Shown in pieces: positions 1 to 8,407 of a DNA stretch of 60,753 nt. Location of the stretch: NCBI GenBank assembly GCA_032251515.1, contig JAVVDU010000013.1:1-60753 (forward strand). Direction: 5' to 3'. The DNA is from Carthagonibacter sp032251515 (GTDB lineage Bacteria; Gemmatimonadota; Gemmatimonadetes; Palauibacterales; Palauibacteraceae). The stretch's first letter is position 1, and every line of letters starts with the position of its first letter. The notes beneath the pieces were generated by a model, which saw nothing but the letters and a program-made list of their open reading frames with translations, made no database searches and was not told the DNA's origin. Both the position numbers and the translations under genes were made by a program.

Positions 1-1258
1 CGCTCAGCCACCGGGGCGTGACGCGCGAGCCCGACCCCACGAGCTCCACCGCCCGCTCGATCGCCGGAAAATAGTCCTGGTCCACGTCGTACGACTCCAG
101 CGAGGCGACCGGGTCCAGGTGGTGGCGCACCACCGCTTCCAGGGTGGCGAAGGCTCCGGAGTGGCCGTAGGGGGCGGTCAGCTCGACGTTCCTCAGGGAT
201 GGCGTGCGGAACCGGAACTCGTCTTCCGGCCGCATCGTGAAGTGCGCCCGGCCGAAGTCCTCGACGAAGGCGTGCAGCCCGCTGGCGCGCCAGAAGCCCG
301 GATCGCGGCCGTCTCCCTTGCCGGGCCCGAGCTGGGGCATCGCGATCGCGTGGAACTCGTGGTCCGTCTGGAACTTCCCGGCGTGACAGGAGGCGCAGCC
401 GGCCTTGCCGTAGAACAGCTCCATCCCCCGGCGGGCCTCGTCGTCGAGCGCGTCCTCGTCGCCCCGCAGGTAGCGGTCGAAGGGGCTGCCGTCGGAGCGG
501 AACTCCTTCGCCTCGAACGTGGCGATCGCGTTCGCCGCCAGTACGTAGGTGACGTCGTCGGCCGACTGGACGCGGTCGGGGAAGGCCGCGCGGAACATCT
601 CGACGTACTCCGGGATCTCCCGCAGGCGCTCCCCGAGCTGCTCCCAGACTCCGCCGGGGCCCGAGACGTTGTTGAGCCACACGGCATCGGCGATCGGGTT
701 CTCTCCCCGGTGGCCGGTCATCTCCACGAGCGACGCGACGGGGAACATCGCCTGCGCGGCGAGCACGTTGTCCAGGCCGGTGGGGAGCTTCCACCTGGCC
801 GGCGTGACGAACCCGGCCTGGTAGTAGCCGTTCGGATCTGTCTCCACCCGCCCGTCCCAGAACAGGCGCTCGAACTCCCGTGCTCCCAGATTGAACAGCG
901 CCGGCGAGTTCCGCGGCACCCGGCCGGTGACGGCCGTGCCGATCGTGGCTCCGGGTCTCCGCTGCGGGCCCAGTCCCGACGCCCCCTCACCGAACCCGAG
1001 CGGCAGGCCGTCGGACGTCGCGAGTGCCGGGGGGTGGCAGTCGGCGCAGGAGATGTTCCGGTTGCCGCTGAGGACCCGATCGAAGAACAGCATCCGTCCG
1101 AGCTCCACCCTGGCGTCGGGTGGATCGCCGTCTTCGTAGTAGTCGGCATCCTCGACGGGCTCCGGCCGATCGAGCGGGTGGGGGAGCCGGTCCTCGGCGA
1201 CGAGGAGGCCGACCGTCGCCGCCGTCGCGGCGACGATCGCGGCGGTAAGCCTCATCAT
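1..1258 (-). CDS. MauG/CcpA-like di-heme cytochrome c peroxidase, 3' end cut by window edge
   Basis: Periplasmic di-heme peroxidase family, which reduces peroxide or oxidises a protein partner using two c-type hemes. About 419 residues are visible. A hydrophobic export signal at the N-terminus is followed by a first heme site CADCH (about residue 70) and a second CASCH (about residue 275), and by the family's C-terminal stretch RTPSLRNVELTAPYGHSG with a likely axial or catalytic His. Two ATG codons lie in tandem; I use the outer one (1258). It begins 4 nt after the stop of the periplasmic protein upstream, so both are read as one operon, divergent from the LuxR-type regulator. The C-terminus lies outside the window. 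Family certain; substrate unknown. Confidence 0.9.
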   Translation of the reverse strand, partial: MMRLTAAIVAATAATVGLLVAEDRLPHPLDRPEPVEDADYYEDGDPPDARVELGRMLFFDRVLSGNRNISCADCHPPALATSDGLPLGFGEGASGLGPQRRPGATIGTAVTGRVPRNSPALFNLGAREFERLFWDGRVETDPNGYYQAGFVTPARWKLPTGLDNVLAAQAMFPVASLVEMTGHRGENPIADAVWLNNVSGPGGVWEQLGERLREIPEYVEMFRAAFPDRVQSADDVTYVLAANAIATFEAKEFRSDGSPFDRYLRGDEDALDDEARRGMELFYGKAGCASCHAGKFQTDHEFHAIAMPQLGPGKGDGRDPGFWRASGLHAFVEDFGRAHFTMRPEDEFRFRTPSLRNVELTAPYGHSGAFATLEAVVRHHLDPVASLESYDVDQDYFPAIERAVELVGSGSRVTPRWLS

Positions 1259-1262
1259 GACG

Positions 1263-1997
1263 CTAGATTCCCTCGCGGGGGGGCAGCATCACGAACAGCG
1301 GGATGTGCGCGTTGTGCCCGAACTCGCCCGGGTGCCCGGCCCACGTCTTCCCGTCGCTGTGGTAATTGATGGCGAGCATCGACGTGGTCCAGACATCCGA
1401 CATCTGGAGGCACGGCCGGAACGTGCGGCTCACGCGAGCGGTCCCGTCGGGCCCGGCCGTGAACACGCTCTCCGAGCCGTCGCGCGCCCCGAGCGGCAGG
1501 TCCAGCGTACCGGTGAACGGCTCGGGCGGGGGAATCGCCACGAAGGCGTGCCAGATCGTGTAGACACCGTCGGGGACCAACCCCGAGAGGGCGAGGTCCA
1601 GGCGCCCCTCGCCGCTGTCGCAGGTGTACGTGCCCGATCCCTTGTGGGCGAGCCATTCGCCGAGCGTCATGCCCAGCGCGTCCCCCTTCGGATGGGGCCC
1701 GATCGCGGCGGGGTCGAACGGGTTGTGGTCCACCTCGTGTGCTGCCGCGTAGAGTGGCGCGCTCATGTCGTGGTCCCCCGTCGTCACCCGGAACACCTCG
1801 CCCGATCCGGGCTGGCGCTCGATGTAGACGTCCTGCTCGGGCATGTCCATGTCGAGGTGCGTGACGAACGCGAGCCGCAGCGGCTCGACGTGTCCCGAGC
1901 GTCCGGCGTCGGCCGACTGCGCCACGGCCGGTCCGCCGTGAAGCAGTGCTCCGACGCAGACGAAACATGCGTTAACGAGGCGGCGGCGATACTGCAT
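1263..1997 (-). CDS. Exported protein of unknown function, co-transcribed with di-heme peroxidase
   Basis: 244 residues. The start ATG is preceded by a GGAGGAAG ribosome-binding site and begins a clear Sec signal peptide (positive MQYRRRL, hydrophobic core, AVAQ cleavage region). The mature part has two Cys and recurrent motifs (LPLGARDGSE, MLAINYHSDGKTW, PGEFGHNAHIPLF) that I recall from uncharacterised exported proteins in other phyla, but I know no assigned function. Rich in His, Asp and aromatic residues. Being the first gene of a two-gene unit with the peroxidase suggests a periplasmic role tied to it, as partner or sensor; this is inference. Confidence 0.8.
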   Translation of the reverse strand: MQYRRRLVNACFVCVGALLHGGPAVAQSADAGRSGHVEPLRLAFVTHLDMDMPEQDVYIERQPGSGEVFRVTTGDHDMSAPLYAAAHEVDHNPFDPAAIGPHPKGDALGMTLGEWLAHKGSGTYTCDSGEGRLDLALSGLVPDGVYTIWHAFVAIPPPEPFTGTLDLPLGARDGSESVFTAGPDGTARVSRTFRPCLQMSDVWTTSMLAINYHSDGKTWAGHPGEFGHNAHIPLFVMLPPREGI

Positions 1998-2115
1998 GGT
2001 TCTTCCTCCGTGTGGTGGATCTCGCTCTCGCTCCCGCGGGGAGCGCGCACCGTTCGCGGAACGCGCACCGCGGACTTCCACGACGCCACCATCACCAGAG
2101 GCCACAATTCGTGGC

Positions 2116-2135
2116 AATAGGCGAGTTGACCTATT
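2116..2135. promoter_or_regulatory. Inverted repeat between divergent peroxidase operon and luxR-type gene
   Basis: AATAGG, 8-nt spacer, CCTATT: perfect 6-bp arms about 70 nt upstream of the regulator start and 120 nt from the exported-protein start. It overlaps the candidate -35 box of the regulator. A possible operator for the neighbouring LuxR-type protein; inferred from position and symmetry only. Confidence 0.4.
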
Positions 2136-2155
2136 CGACCGGGTCGATGTACGCT
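2126..2155 (+). promoter_or_regulatory. Candidate sigma70-like promoter for luxR-type gene
   Basis: TTGACC at 2126-2131 and TACGCT about 18 nt further on resemble -35 and -10 boxes (4/6 and 3/6 matches). The implied transcript begins roughly 40 nt before the ATG at 2204. The -10 match is weak. Confidence 0.35.
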
Positions 2156-2203
2156 GGCGAACGGGGCGCCCGGGGCCCCGGATTCGACTGGTGAGGTGAA
2201 GTC

Positions 2204-3337
2204 ATGGGCCTGTACCTCAGCGCGACCGACCTCCGCCTTCTCCGTGCCGCCCAGGAGGTGCTGCTGGCGCCGCTGGCCCACGCGGACACGGAGTCCTGGA
2301 TGCTCGCGGCGAACGAGCGGCTGCGCGAATTCGTCGGTGCCGACCACACGATCGGCTTCATCCTGGACGAGGGTGGCTTCGCCTGGTTCTCCGAAGACAC
2401 CGATCTCGGGCCCCTGGCCCCGCTGCACGACATGCTCGCGGGGTTCGACGCGGACGGGTTCGCCCGCTTCGCCCCGACGGAGGACGGAGCCTCCTGGTAC
2501 TTCGAGCTGTTCCATCGCATGCGCCGGATCGGCGGAAGCGGGGCCTATCACGAACGCCAGGCGGACATCTTGGAAGAGATGAAGCGCACCGACCATTTCG
2601 AAGCGATGTTCCTGTCGACCGGGGCTCGCTTCATGACCGGCCTGAGTACGCCCCTGCCGCGGGGGGAGGTCACGACGTGCATCGCCTACGAGCGTCGTGA
2701 TGCGAGGGGCTACGACGAGGAAGGCCTGGCGAAGCTGCAACTCCTCGTCCCCGCTTACCAGGCCGGCGTGCGCGCGTGGCAGCGCTGGCGCGGGTACGAG
2801 CGCATGCTCGACTCGGTCCGGCAGCCGTTCGCCGTGTTCGGCCCGGAGGGAGACACGCTGTTTCGCAGTCGCGACCTCGTCGAGCTGCTCCGCGACGACC
2901 GCGAATCGAGCGAGGTGGTCCGGGAGATGGAGAGACTGGCGCGTCGGCTGTGCGGCTGGGCGCCCGACCGAAGCCGGAAGTCGACGGTCCGTGAAGGGCC
3001 GGTCGAGCGGGAGCTGACGACCGCGGACGGCGTCTTCCGGCTCTGGGGCAGCCCGCTGGACGATGCGGTGTTCGGCACCGAAGCCGTGCTGGTGGCCGCC
3101 GAGCGGATCGACGCGGAGCTGCCTGTCCCCGAGGACCTGCAGGTGCGGTTCGGGCTGACGGCGCGCGAGGCGGAGGTGGCCCTTCTCCTCGCCGAGGGGC
3201 TGGACAACCGCACGGTCGCCGAGCGCCTGGGAATCAGCCCGCACACGGCGCGGCGCCACACGGAGCGCGTGCTGCGCGGCCTCGGGGTCGACTCACGGGC
3301 CTCCGTGGCCGTCAGGCTGCTGCAGCGGCACTCCTGA
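2204..3337 (+). CDS. LuxR-type transcriptional regulator with unknown N-terminal sensor region
   Basis: 377 residues. The C-terminal 65 residues form a GerE/LuxR helix-turn-helix: LTAREAEVALLLAEGLDNRT, then AERLGISPHTARRHTERVLRGLG, the usual four-helix pattern. The first 300 residues do not match a receiver domain (no phospho-acceptor Asp pattern) or an obvious autoinducer-binding domain; they look like a helical and mixed sensor region. The ATG follows a GGTGAGGTGAAG ribosome-binding site. It is transcribed away from the exported-protein/peroxidase operon across a 206-bp intergenic region with an inverted repeat, so that operon is its most likely target. Confidence 0.85.
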   Translation: MGLYLSATDLRLLRAAQEVLLAPLAHADTESWMLAANERLREFVGADHTIGFILDEGGFAWFSEDTDLGPLAPLHDMLAGFDADGFARFAPTEDGASWYFELFHRMRRIGGSGAYHERQADILEEMKRTDHFEAMFLSTGARFMTGLSTPLPRGEVTTCIAYERRDARGYDEEGLAKLQLLVPAYQAGVRAWQRWRGYERMLDSVRQPFAVFGPEGDTLFRSRDLVELLRDDRESSEVVREMERLARRLCGWAPDRSRKSTVREGPVERELTTADGVFRLWGSPLDDAVFGTEAVLVAAERIDAELPVPEDLQVRFGLTAREAEVALLLAEGLDNRTVAERLGISPHTARRHTERVLRGLGVDSRASVAVRLLQRHS

Positions 3338-3426
3338 CAGGTTCGCCGCCTGCGCCGGTGGGGGCGCGCGTCCTCCTCGCCGGCCCAGCCGCTGCGCGCC
3401 GTTTCCGCCGACGCGCGCCCGCCTGT

Positions 3427-3585
3427 CTACGCGACGTGCAGCGCCGGAACGGGCAGTGCTCCGATGTCGATGTTGAGGTCCGTCGACTCGCGGTCGCGCT
3501 GCCACATGATGAGCACCACGACGAGGATGACCACGAGGATCACGATACCGAGCACGAGTGAGTTGCTTCGTCCGCTCTGCCGCAT
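3427..3585 (-). CDS. Small single-pass membrane protein, 52 aa
   Basis: Reading the minus strand from the ATG at 3585, preceded by GGGAG 8 nt away, gives MRQSGRSNS, then a 17-20 residue segment of almost only Leu, Val and Ile ending in MWQRDRES, then a polar tail DLNIDIGALPVPALHVA and a TAG stop. The layout (short basic N-terminus, one membrane helix, charged boundary) is that of a genuine small membrane protein, and the low-GC Val/Ile/Met codons are hard to explain as a shadow frame. Function unknown; no homologue recognised. It is convergent with the LuxR-type gene. Confidence 0.65.
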   Translation of the reverse strand: MRQSGRSNSLVLGIVILVVILVVVLIMWQRDRESTDLNIDIGALPVPALHVA

Positions 3586-3981
3586 CTCTTCATCTCCCGA
3601 ACGGGTTCAGCGAGTCGACCGCGCAGCGACTCCGTGCGGCAGGGCCTGGAGTCGGGGCACCCGACGCTCGGCGACCTTCGGGTCATCCCCTTCAAAGAGA
3701 GCGGGCACGGCGAGGCGCGGCAAGATCGGGCCCGCGCCGAACGTGAGCCTTTTCCACGGAACACGCGGGAGCTGGCTGCCCGAGGGGTCGAGCCGGTCGA
3801 GAATCTTCCCACGCCAGTCGCGGGTCCCGCACCGGATGGCCGCCCAACTTCACGAAGCCGGCCGCGATCGTGCCCCCGTGCCGGATCTCCGCGCCGCACC
3901 TATCTTGCCTTCCGTCCGAGGCCGTGAGCACCGCGCCACCCGCGGACCCTCCCCGACCCCAGACACGGAGATGCCGGCCGG
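3586..3981. other. Intergenic stretch without a supported gene (396 bp)
   Basis: No frame here has both a credible start with ribosome-binding site and recognisable protein content. It should hold the divergent promoters of the 52-aa membrane protein and the SUMF1-domain gene. A 6-bp inverted repeat (GAGTCG / CGACTC, 3612-3632) lies 30 nt upstream of the small gene, and a TATCTT box near 3902 could be a -10 element for the plus-strand gene, without a good -35. Confidence 0.5.
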
Positions 3982-5343
3982 ATGAAGGAGTCGCGGCGCA
4001 CGTTCCTGTCGGCCCTCGGCATCTATCTGGCGGGCTCGTGGGTCGTGCTGCAGGTGGTCGACGTCCTCAATCAGAACCTCGGCCTTCCTCCCTGGGCGTT
4101 CTCGCTCGCGCTGACCCTGCTCCTCATCGGCCTGCCGGTCGTGGCGGCGACGGCCTGGCTGCAGGGCCGGGCGCGCGAAGGCGCCGGGTCCGCCACGGAA
4201 TCCCGGGCGGCGTCCGGCGCGCCGCTCCGGCTTCCGATACTGACCGGAGTGTTCACCTGGCGGAACGCGGTACTCGGCGGCCTCGTGGGGATGGCCCTGT
4301 GGGGTGTCGTCGCGACCGTCGCGCTGCTCCGCGATCGCGAGCCGGCGGGATCAGACCCGGAGCAGGGCGCCGGTGCAGGGCCGGTCGAAGGGGCCACTGG
4401 ACACCTGGCGGTCCGGACGAGGCCGGCGGGGGTGACGGTCGAGGCCCGCACGGTCGAGTCCGCGGCGGAGGGGGCCCTGGCCGAGGCCCTGCAGTTCGGG
4501 CCCACCCCGATCGCCGGCGAGCCGCTGCCGGCGGGCGAGACGCTCGTGCGGCTCGGTGGGCCGGACCTCGTGCCGCTGACTCTCCTCGTCGTCGTTCCGG
4601 AGGAGGACACCGTCTCGATCGATGCCGAGCTCGTTCCGGATGCGCCCCTTCTGGCGGGGATGCTCATCGTTCCTGCCGGGCCCTCGCCGCCGGGTGCCGG
4701 GGGGATGCCGGTCGAGGCGTTCCTGATCGATCGCCACGAGGTCACGAACCGCGAGTACGTCGAGTTCATGGCGGACGAGGGCTACGCGACGCCCAGCCTG
4801 TGGCCGGACGCGATGGTCGTGGGCGGGGAGCGCCTGGCCCGAGCTTCCGCCCTTGCCCGGCTCGTGGATGCGACGGGCACGCCGGGGCCGCGCACGTGGT
4901 CGGGCTCGGTGTATCCGTCGGGCTTGGCCGACCACCCGGTGACCGGCGTCACGTGGTACGAGGCGCGCGCGTTCTGCCTGTGGAAGGGGAAGCGGCTTCC
5001 CTCGGCGGCGCAGTGGTGGCGCGCCGCGCTCGGGGCAGGCGACCGCTCGCACCCGTGGGGCGAGGACGTTGAGACGCTGCGCGCCCGCGCGAACGTCGAG
5101 GCGTCCGGAACGGTGGAGGTGGAGTCCCTTCCGCTCGGGGTGAGCCCGTTCGGCGCCTTCGAGATGGCGGGCAACGTCCGCGAGTGGCTCAGGACCGACG
5201 ACGGGACGGAGCCGACGGCGCCGAGCGTGGGCGGATCCTGGCAGGACCCGGCCTACGCGATTTCGATCGAGTGGCGGGAGGACCTGCCGCGCGGGTTCGC
5301 GAGCGAAGCGACAGGATTCCGATGCGCACGACACGCAGGGTGA
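3982..5343 (+). CDS. Membrane protein with PEGA-like region and SUMF1/FGE-sulfatase domain
   Basis: 453 residues. The N-terminus carries a membrane module (RRTFLSALGIYLAGSWVVLQ, then a second helix about residues 35-58) of the same type as the TPR protein at 10982; a third helix is near residue 95. A PEGA-like beta segment follows (about 130-225). Residues about 230-450 are a SUMF1 (formylglycine-generating-enzyme-like) fold: FLIDRHEVTNREYVEFM, HPVTGVTWYEARAFC, KRLPSAAQWWRAALG, FEMAGNVREWL, GGSWQD, GFRCAR. The Cys pair used for copper-dependent catalysis in true FGEs is absent, so it is more like the non-FGE members. The domain probably faces the periplasm. The next gene starts 22 nt inside its 3' end. 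Confidence 0.85.
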   Translation: MKESRRTFLSALGIYLAGSWVVLQVVDVLNQNLGLPPWAFSLALTLLLIGLPVVAATAWLQGRAREGAGSATESRAASGAPLRLPILTGVFTWRNAVLGGLVGMALWGVVATVALLRDREPAGSDPEQGAGAGPVEGATGHLAVRTRPAGVTVEARTVESAAEGALAEALQFGPTPIAGEPLPAGETLVRLGGPDLVPLTLLVVVPEEDTVSIDAELVPDAPLLAGMLIVPAGPSPPGAGGMPVEAFLIDRHEVTNREYVEFMADEGYATPSLWPDAMVVGGERLARASALARLVDATGTPGPRTWSGSVYPSGLADHPVTGVTWYEARAFCLWKGKRLPSAAQWWRAALGAGDRSHPWGEDVETLRARANVEASGTVEVESLPLGVSPFGAFEMAGNVREWLRTDDGTEPTAPSVGGSWQDPAYAISIEWREDLPRGFASEATGFRCARHAG

Positions 5344-6272
5344 ACCGGATCGCGGGGCGATCCGCCGCCGCGCTGGCGATGTTCGCGCTGGCCGGGTCGC
5401 CGCCGCCGCTCATGGCCCAGTGGACCTCGGACGAGTGGCTCGAGGAGCCCGTCGACCGGGCGACGTTCGAATCCTGGCGCCCGTTCTTCTCCTACGATGC
5501 GGGGCTCCCGTTCGACCTCCGTTCGATCTCGGTCGAGGAGGACGAAGGGATCCGCGTCGAGCGCGTCGCGTTCACGAGCACGGCGGGCGAGACCGTGTTC
5601 GCCGACTACTACGCCGTCCGCGCCGCCCGGCGGGACCGCCCGCATGTCGTGCTCGTCCACGGCGGGCTGCGCTCCGGCAAGGAATCGGTCCGCCCGATCG
5701 CGACCCTGCTCGTCCGGCGCGGCTACGGCGTGATCGCGATCGACATGCCCTACTTCGGCGAGCGCGACACCGGACTGCTCCGGTCGTTCGACGAGGCGGA
5801 CAAGCACGAGCACCTGTACAATCGCCCGTCCACGTACCAGGAATGGGTCCTCCAGATCATCCGGGATGCCGGCCGCACGATCGACCTCCTCGTCGAGCAC
5901 TACGGGGCGAGCCCCGGTCGCATCGCTTACGTGGCATTCAGCCGGGGCGCCCAGGTCGGGTACATGGTCGTCGGAGCCGAACCTCGCTTCCGCGCCGCGG
6001 CACTGATGTACGGCGGTCACTTCGATCGCGGCGAGACCGGACACCTCGCCGCGGCCTGTCCCGCCAACTACATCGGACGCATCGCGCCCAGGCCCCTGTG
6101 GCTCCTCAACGGCACGTTCGACGGCGATTACGATCGGAAGAGGTCCGTCGAGCCGCTGCACCGCCACGCGGGTGAGCCGACGGAAGTCGTGTGGGTCGAA
6201 ACCGGGCACCAGCTTCCCCGCCTCGAGGACCTCGAGCGGATGGCCGACTGGCTGGGCTCGGTCATGGAGTGA
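5322..6272 (+). CDS. Secreted alpha/beta hydrolase
   Basis: 316 residues. The ATG lies within the end of the SUMF1 gene, giving a 22-nt overlap, and starts a signal peptide with hydrophobic core and an MAQ cleavage site. The alpha/beta-hydrolase fold shows the oxyanion strand VVLVHGG, the nucleophile elbow AFSRGAQVG (Ser in an AxSxG variant of GxSxG), a likely acid in GTFDGDYD and the His in ETGHQLP. The organisation resembles dienelactone-hydrolase-like or acyl-peptidase-like esterases; substrate unknown. Translational coupling implies a shared transcript with the SUMF1 protein and probably the RidA gene 41 nt downstream. Confidence 0.85.
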   Translation: MRTTRRVNRIAGRSAAALAMFALAGSPPPLMAQWTSDEWLEEPVDRATFESWRPFFSYDAGLPFDLRSISVEEDEGIRVERVAFTSTAGETVFADYYAVRAARRDRPHVVLVHGGLRSGKESVRPIATLLVRRGYGVIAIDMPYFGERDTGLLRSFDEADKHEHLYNRPSTYQEWVLQIIRDAGRTIDLLVEHYGASPGRIAYVAFSRGAQVGYMVVGAEPRFRAAALMYGGHFDRGETGHLAAACPANYIGRIAPRPLWLLNGTFDGDYDRKRSVEPLHRHAGEPTEVVWVETGHQLPRLEDLERMADWLGSVME

Positions 6273-6313
6273 GGCCCGGACAGCGACGGTCAACCTTTCA
6301 CCAGGGAGCTCTC

Positions 6314-6781
6314 GTGCGTTTCCTCGCGAAGACGGCCGGCATGATTCTGTTCATCCTGGCCGCCGCGGGCCCGGTGGCGTTGCTCGGGCAGGATCTCCGG
6401 GTCGAGTACGTCAACCACCCGGCGGAGGCCGCGCTCGGCCTTCCCTTTTCGAGCGTCGTCCGCGTCGGTGACATGCTCTACCTGTCGGGCATGGTGGGAG
6501 TCTCGGCGCTGGACTCGATGGAGCTGGTTCCCGGCGGGATGCCGGCCGAAGCGCGCCAGGCGCTCGAGAACATCGAGGCGATCCTGGCCTACGTGGGCGC
6601 CGGCCGCGAAGACATCGTGAAGTGCACGGTGATGCTGGACGACATCGGCCGGTGGTCGGAATTCAACGAGGTCTACGTGGAGTTCTTCGGATCGCACCGG
6701 CCCGCGCGGAGCGCGTTCGGCGCGGACGGGCTGGCGCTGGGAGCGGCCGTCGAGATCGAGTGCATGGCGGTCGCGCCGTAG
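6314..6781 (+). CDS. Exported RidA/YjgF-family protein
   Basis: 155 residues from a GTG start with AGGGAG just upstream. The first 25 residues form a signal peptide (MRFLAKTAGMILFILAAAG); the rest is a complete RidA (YER057c/UK114) domain: LPFSSVVRVGDMLYLSG, the EIDENT-like ARQALENIEAILAYVGA, VKCTVMLDDI, and the RPARSAF segment with the family's active-site Arg followed by a VEIECMAV end strand. RidA proteins hydrolyse reactive enamine/imine intermediates in the cytosol; an exported copy suggests another role. Third gene of the 3982-6781 cluster. Confidence 0.85.
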   Translation: MRFLAKTAGMILFILAAAGPVALLGQDLRVEYVNHPAEAALGLPFSSVVRVGDMLYLSGMVGVSALDSMELVPGGMPAEARQALENIEAILAYVGAGREDIVKCTVMLDDIGRWSEFNEVYVEFFGSHRPARSAFGADGLALGAAVEIECMAVAP

Positions 6782-6866
6782 ACGACGGGGGTGTCATCCG
6801 TCGCGTTCCCGGTCCGCCAGGAGGATCTTCTTCGCCCAGCTGGAGCACTTGACCCGCTCAGCCCAT

Positions 6867-6902
6867 CCCACCGGCTCCCGCGCCCGGCCGGGAGCCGGTG
6901 GG
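6867..6902. terminator. Strong hairpin after RidA gene
   Basis: A 14-bp perfect stem (CCCACCGGCTCCCG / its complement) with an 8-nt loop, 85 nt after the RidA stop and 172 nt before the DUF3014 start. There is no T tract on either side, so it may be a weak or factor-assisted terminator or an mRNA-stabilising hairpin. Confidence 0.55.
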
Positions 6903-7074
6903 TCCCGGCGGGGTAGGAAGACCCGGATCGCCCCGCGCCACCCTTCCACCCCGGAACCGGCCGGCCGGTGACGGCGGTTCGCCGGATGGGCCGGCCGGCG
7001 GAGGGGCGGCGGAGCAGCGGCCGGTGATGACACGGTGCGCGGCGATGGGGCACGACACGCGACGGGAGGCGGCG

Positions 7075-7905
7075 ATGACCGGGCGACAGGGCGACGGCGG
7101 GACGGACGGGGTGTTCCAGGGAGGAGTCAGGAGACGGCGAGGCCCCGGCCTCGTCGGCATGCTGGCGATCGTGGTGCTCCTGCTGGCGGCGGTCGCGGTG
7201 GCCGGCTGGCTCTACGTCCGATCGCGCGACACCGCGGCGCCGATCACCGCCGAGGCGCCGGCGCGCGAGGTCGCGCCGGCGCCGGCACCGGATCCCGGGC
7301 TGCCGGAGCTGGACGCCAGCGACGCGTTCGTGCGGGACGCCGTCGCGGCGCTGTCTTCCCGACCGGCGTGGGCGGCGTGGCTGGCGAACGAGCGGCTTGT
7401 CCGGCGCTTCGTGCGCGGCGTCGTCGCCGTCTCGGGGGGGCAGAGTCCCACCACGGAGGTCGAGTTCCTGAAGCCGGAGGGCTCGTTCGAGGCGCGCCGG
7501 GACGGAGAGACGCTCGTCCCGGACGCCGCATCCTACGGCCGCTACGACTTGGCCTCCACGGTCTTCACGTCTCTGGACACGCGGGGCACGGCGCGGCTGT
7601 ACGGTCGCCTGCGGCCCCTGTTCCAGACCGCCTACGAGGACCTCGGCTTCCGTCGTGGCTCGTTCGACGGAGCGCTGGCCGCGGCGATCGACCACCTGCT
7701 GGACGCGCCCGTGCCGGACGGTCCGGTGACCCTGGTCCGGGCCGACAGCCTGTACATCTTCGCGGACCCGCGACTGGAGCGCCTGAGTCCGGCCCAGAAG
7801 CACCTGCTGCGGCTGGGGCCGGAGAACGCGCGGCGGGTCCAGGCCAAGCTGGAGGAGCTGCGGGCGGCGCTGCCTCTCGACACGAAGGGCGCGGGCGGGA
7901 CCTGA
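7075..7905 (+). CDS. DUF3014 family membrane-anchored protein
   Basis: 276 residues. I choose the ATG after GGGAGGCGGCG; earlier in-frame starts would translate GC-rich upstream sequence. A cytoplasmic tail of about 20 residues is followed by one membrane helix (VGMLAIVVLLLAAVAVAGWL), a Pro/Ala-rich linker and then the DUF3014 domain: LPELDASDAFVRDAVAALS, WLANERLVRRFVRGVVAVSGG, YDLASTVFTSLDTRGTARLY, FQTAYEDLGFRRGSFDGAL and a C-terminal helical part. The family is widespread with no known biochemical role; the domain should face the periplasm. Single gene, convergent with sufE. Confidence 0.85.
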   Translation: MTGRQGDGGTDGVFQGGVRRRRGPGLVGMLAIVVLLLAAVAVAGWLYVRSRDTAAPITAEAPAREVAPAPAPDPGLPELDASDAFVRDAVAALSSRPAWAAWLANERLVRRFVRGVVAVSGGQSPTTEVEFLKPEGSFEARRDGETLVPDAASYGRYDLASTVFTSLDTRGTARLYGRLRPLFQTAYEDLGFRRGSFDGALAAAIDHLLDAPVPDGPVTLVRADSLYIFADPRLERLSPAQKHLLRLGPENARRVQAKLEELRAALPLDTKGAGGT

Positions 7906-7966
7906 CGCGCGGCTCGCCGGCGGCGGGTCCCGGGACGTCAGCCCCCGGCCGCCGCTTGCGGAAAAC

Positions 7967-8407
7967 TCAGCCCCCGGTCGCCGCCGCCGCTTCCTGCCGG
8001 ATCCGCCGCACCATCGCCACGAGACCGTTCGCCCGGGCGGGCGACAGTTGGGCCTGCAGACCCGTGGCCTCGAACACGCGCAGTTCGGTGGCGAGGATCT
8101 CGTCCGGCGTCCGGCCGTCGAACACGCGAAGCAGGAGCGCGATGATGCCGCGGGTGATCGTCGCGTCGCTGTCCGCCGCGATGTGGAGCCGGCCGTCGCG
8201 CAGCTCCGTGCGGATCCACACGCGGGACTGGCAGCCGGCCACCGAGTGCTCGTCCCGGCGGATGTCGGGGCCGGGCACCCGGAGCTCGCGGCCCAGGCGA
8301 ATCAGGTGCTCGTACTTCTCCATCAGGTCGTCGATGCCGCCGAGCTCGGCGACGATCCCGTCCTGTGCCGCCTCGATGGACCGGCCTTCCGTCTGTGCCC
8401 CGGTCAC
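7967..8407 (-). CDS. sufE: SufE-family cysteine-desulfurase sulfur acceptor
   Basis: 146 residues from a GTG that overlaps the stop of the sulfurtransferase gene (GTGA). SufE takes persulfide sulfur from a cysteine desulfurase for Fe-S cluster assembly. The family pattern is clear: GIVAELGGIDDLMEKYEHLI at the N-terminus, HSVAGCQSRVWI with the sulfur-accepting Cys, DSDATITRGIIALLLRVFDG and a C-terminal LSPARANGLVAMVRRI. No SufS or other suf gene is in the window. Direct coupling to a rhodanese protein suggests sulfur is handed between the two. Confidence 0.92.
   Translation of the reverse strand: MTGAQTEGRSIEAAQDGIVAELGGIDDLMEKYEHLIRLGRELRVPGPDIRRDEHSVAGCQSRVWIRTELRDGRLHIAADSDATITRGIIALLLRVFDGRTPDEILATELRVFEATGLQAQLSPARANGLVAMVRRIRQEAAAATGG

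Noticed and set aside
119..1369. A 416-codon plus-strand frame at the left edge
   Set aside because: It is the shadow of the di-heme peroxidase, whose minus-strand frame has two CxxCH heme sites and a signal peptide.
3634..3927. A plus-strand frame of 97 codons in the 396-bp intergenic region
   Set aside because: No ribosome-binding site, weak codon bias and no recognisable motif.
3982..5343. Calling the SUMF1-domain protein a formylglycine-generating enzyme
   Set aside because: The catalytic Cys pair near the C-terminus is absent and no sulfatase gene is in the window.
6794..7033. A minus-strand frame of 79 codons whose last 24 residues (GWAERVKCSSWAKKILL...) have an unusual, less GC-driven composition
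   Set aside because: Most of it is low-complexity and runs through the hairpin at 6867-6902; no start with ribosome-binding site suits the tail. Possibly a very short peptide, but not supported.
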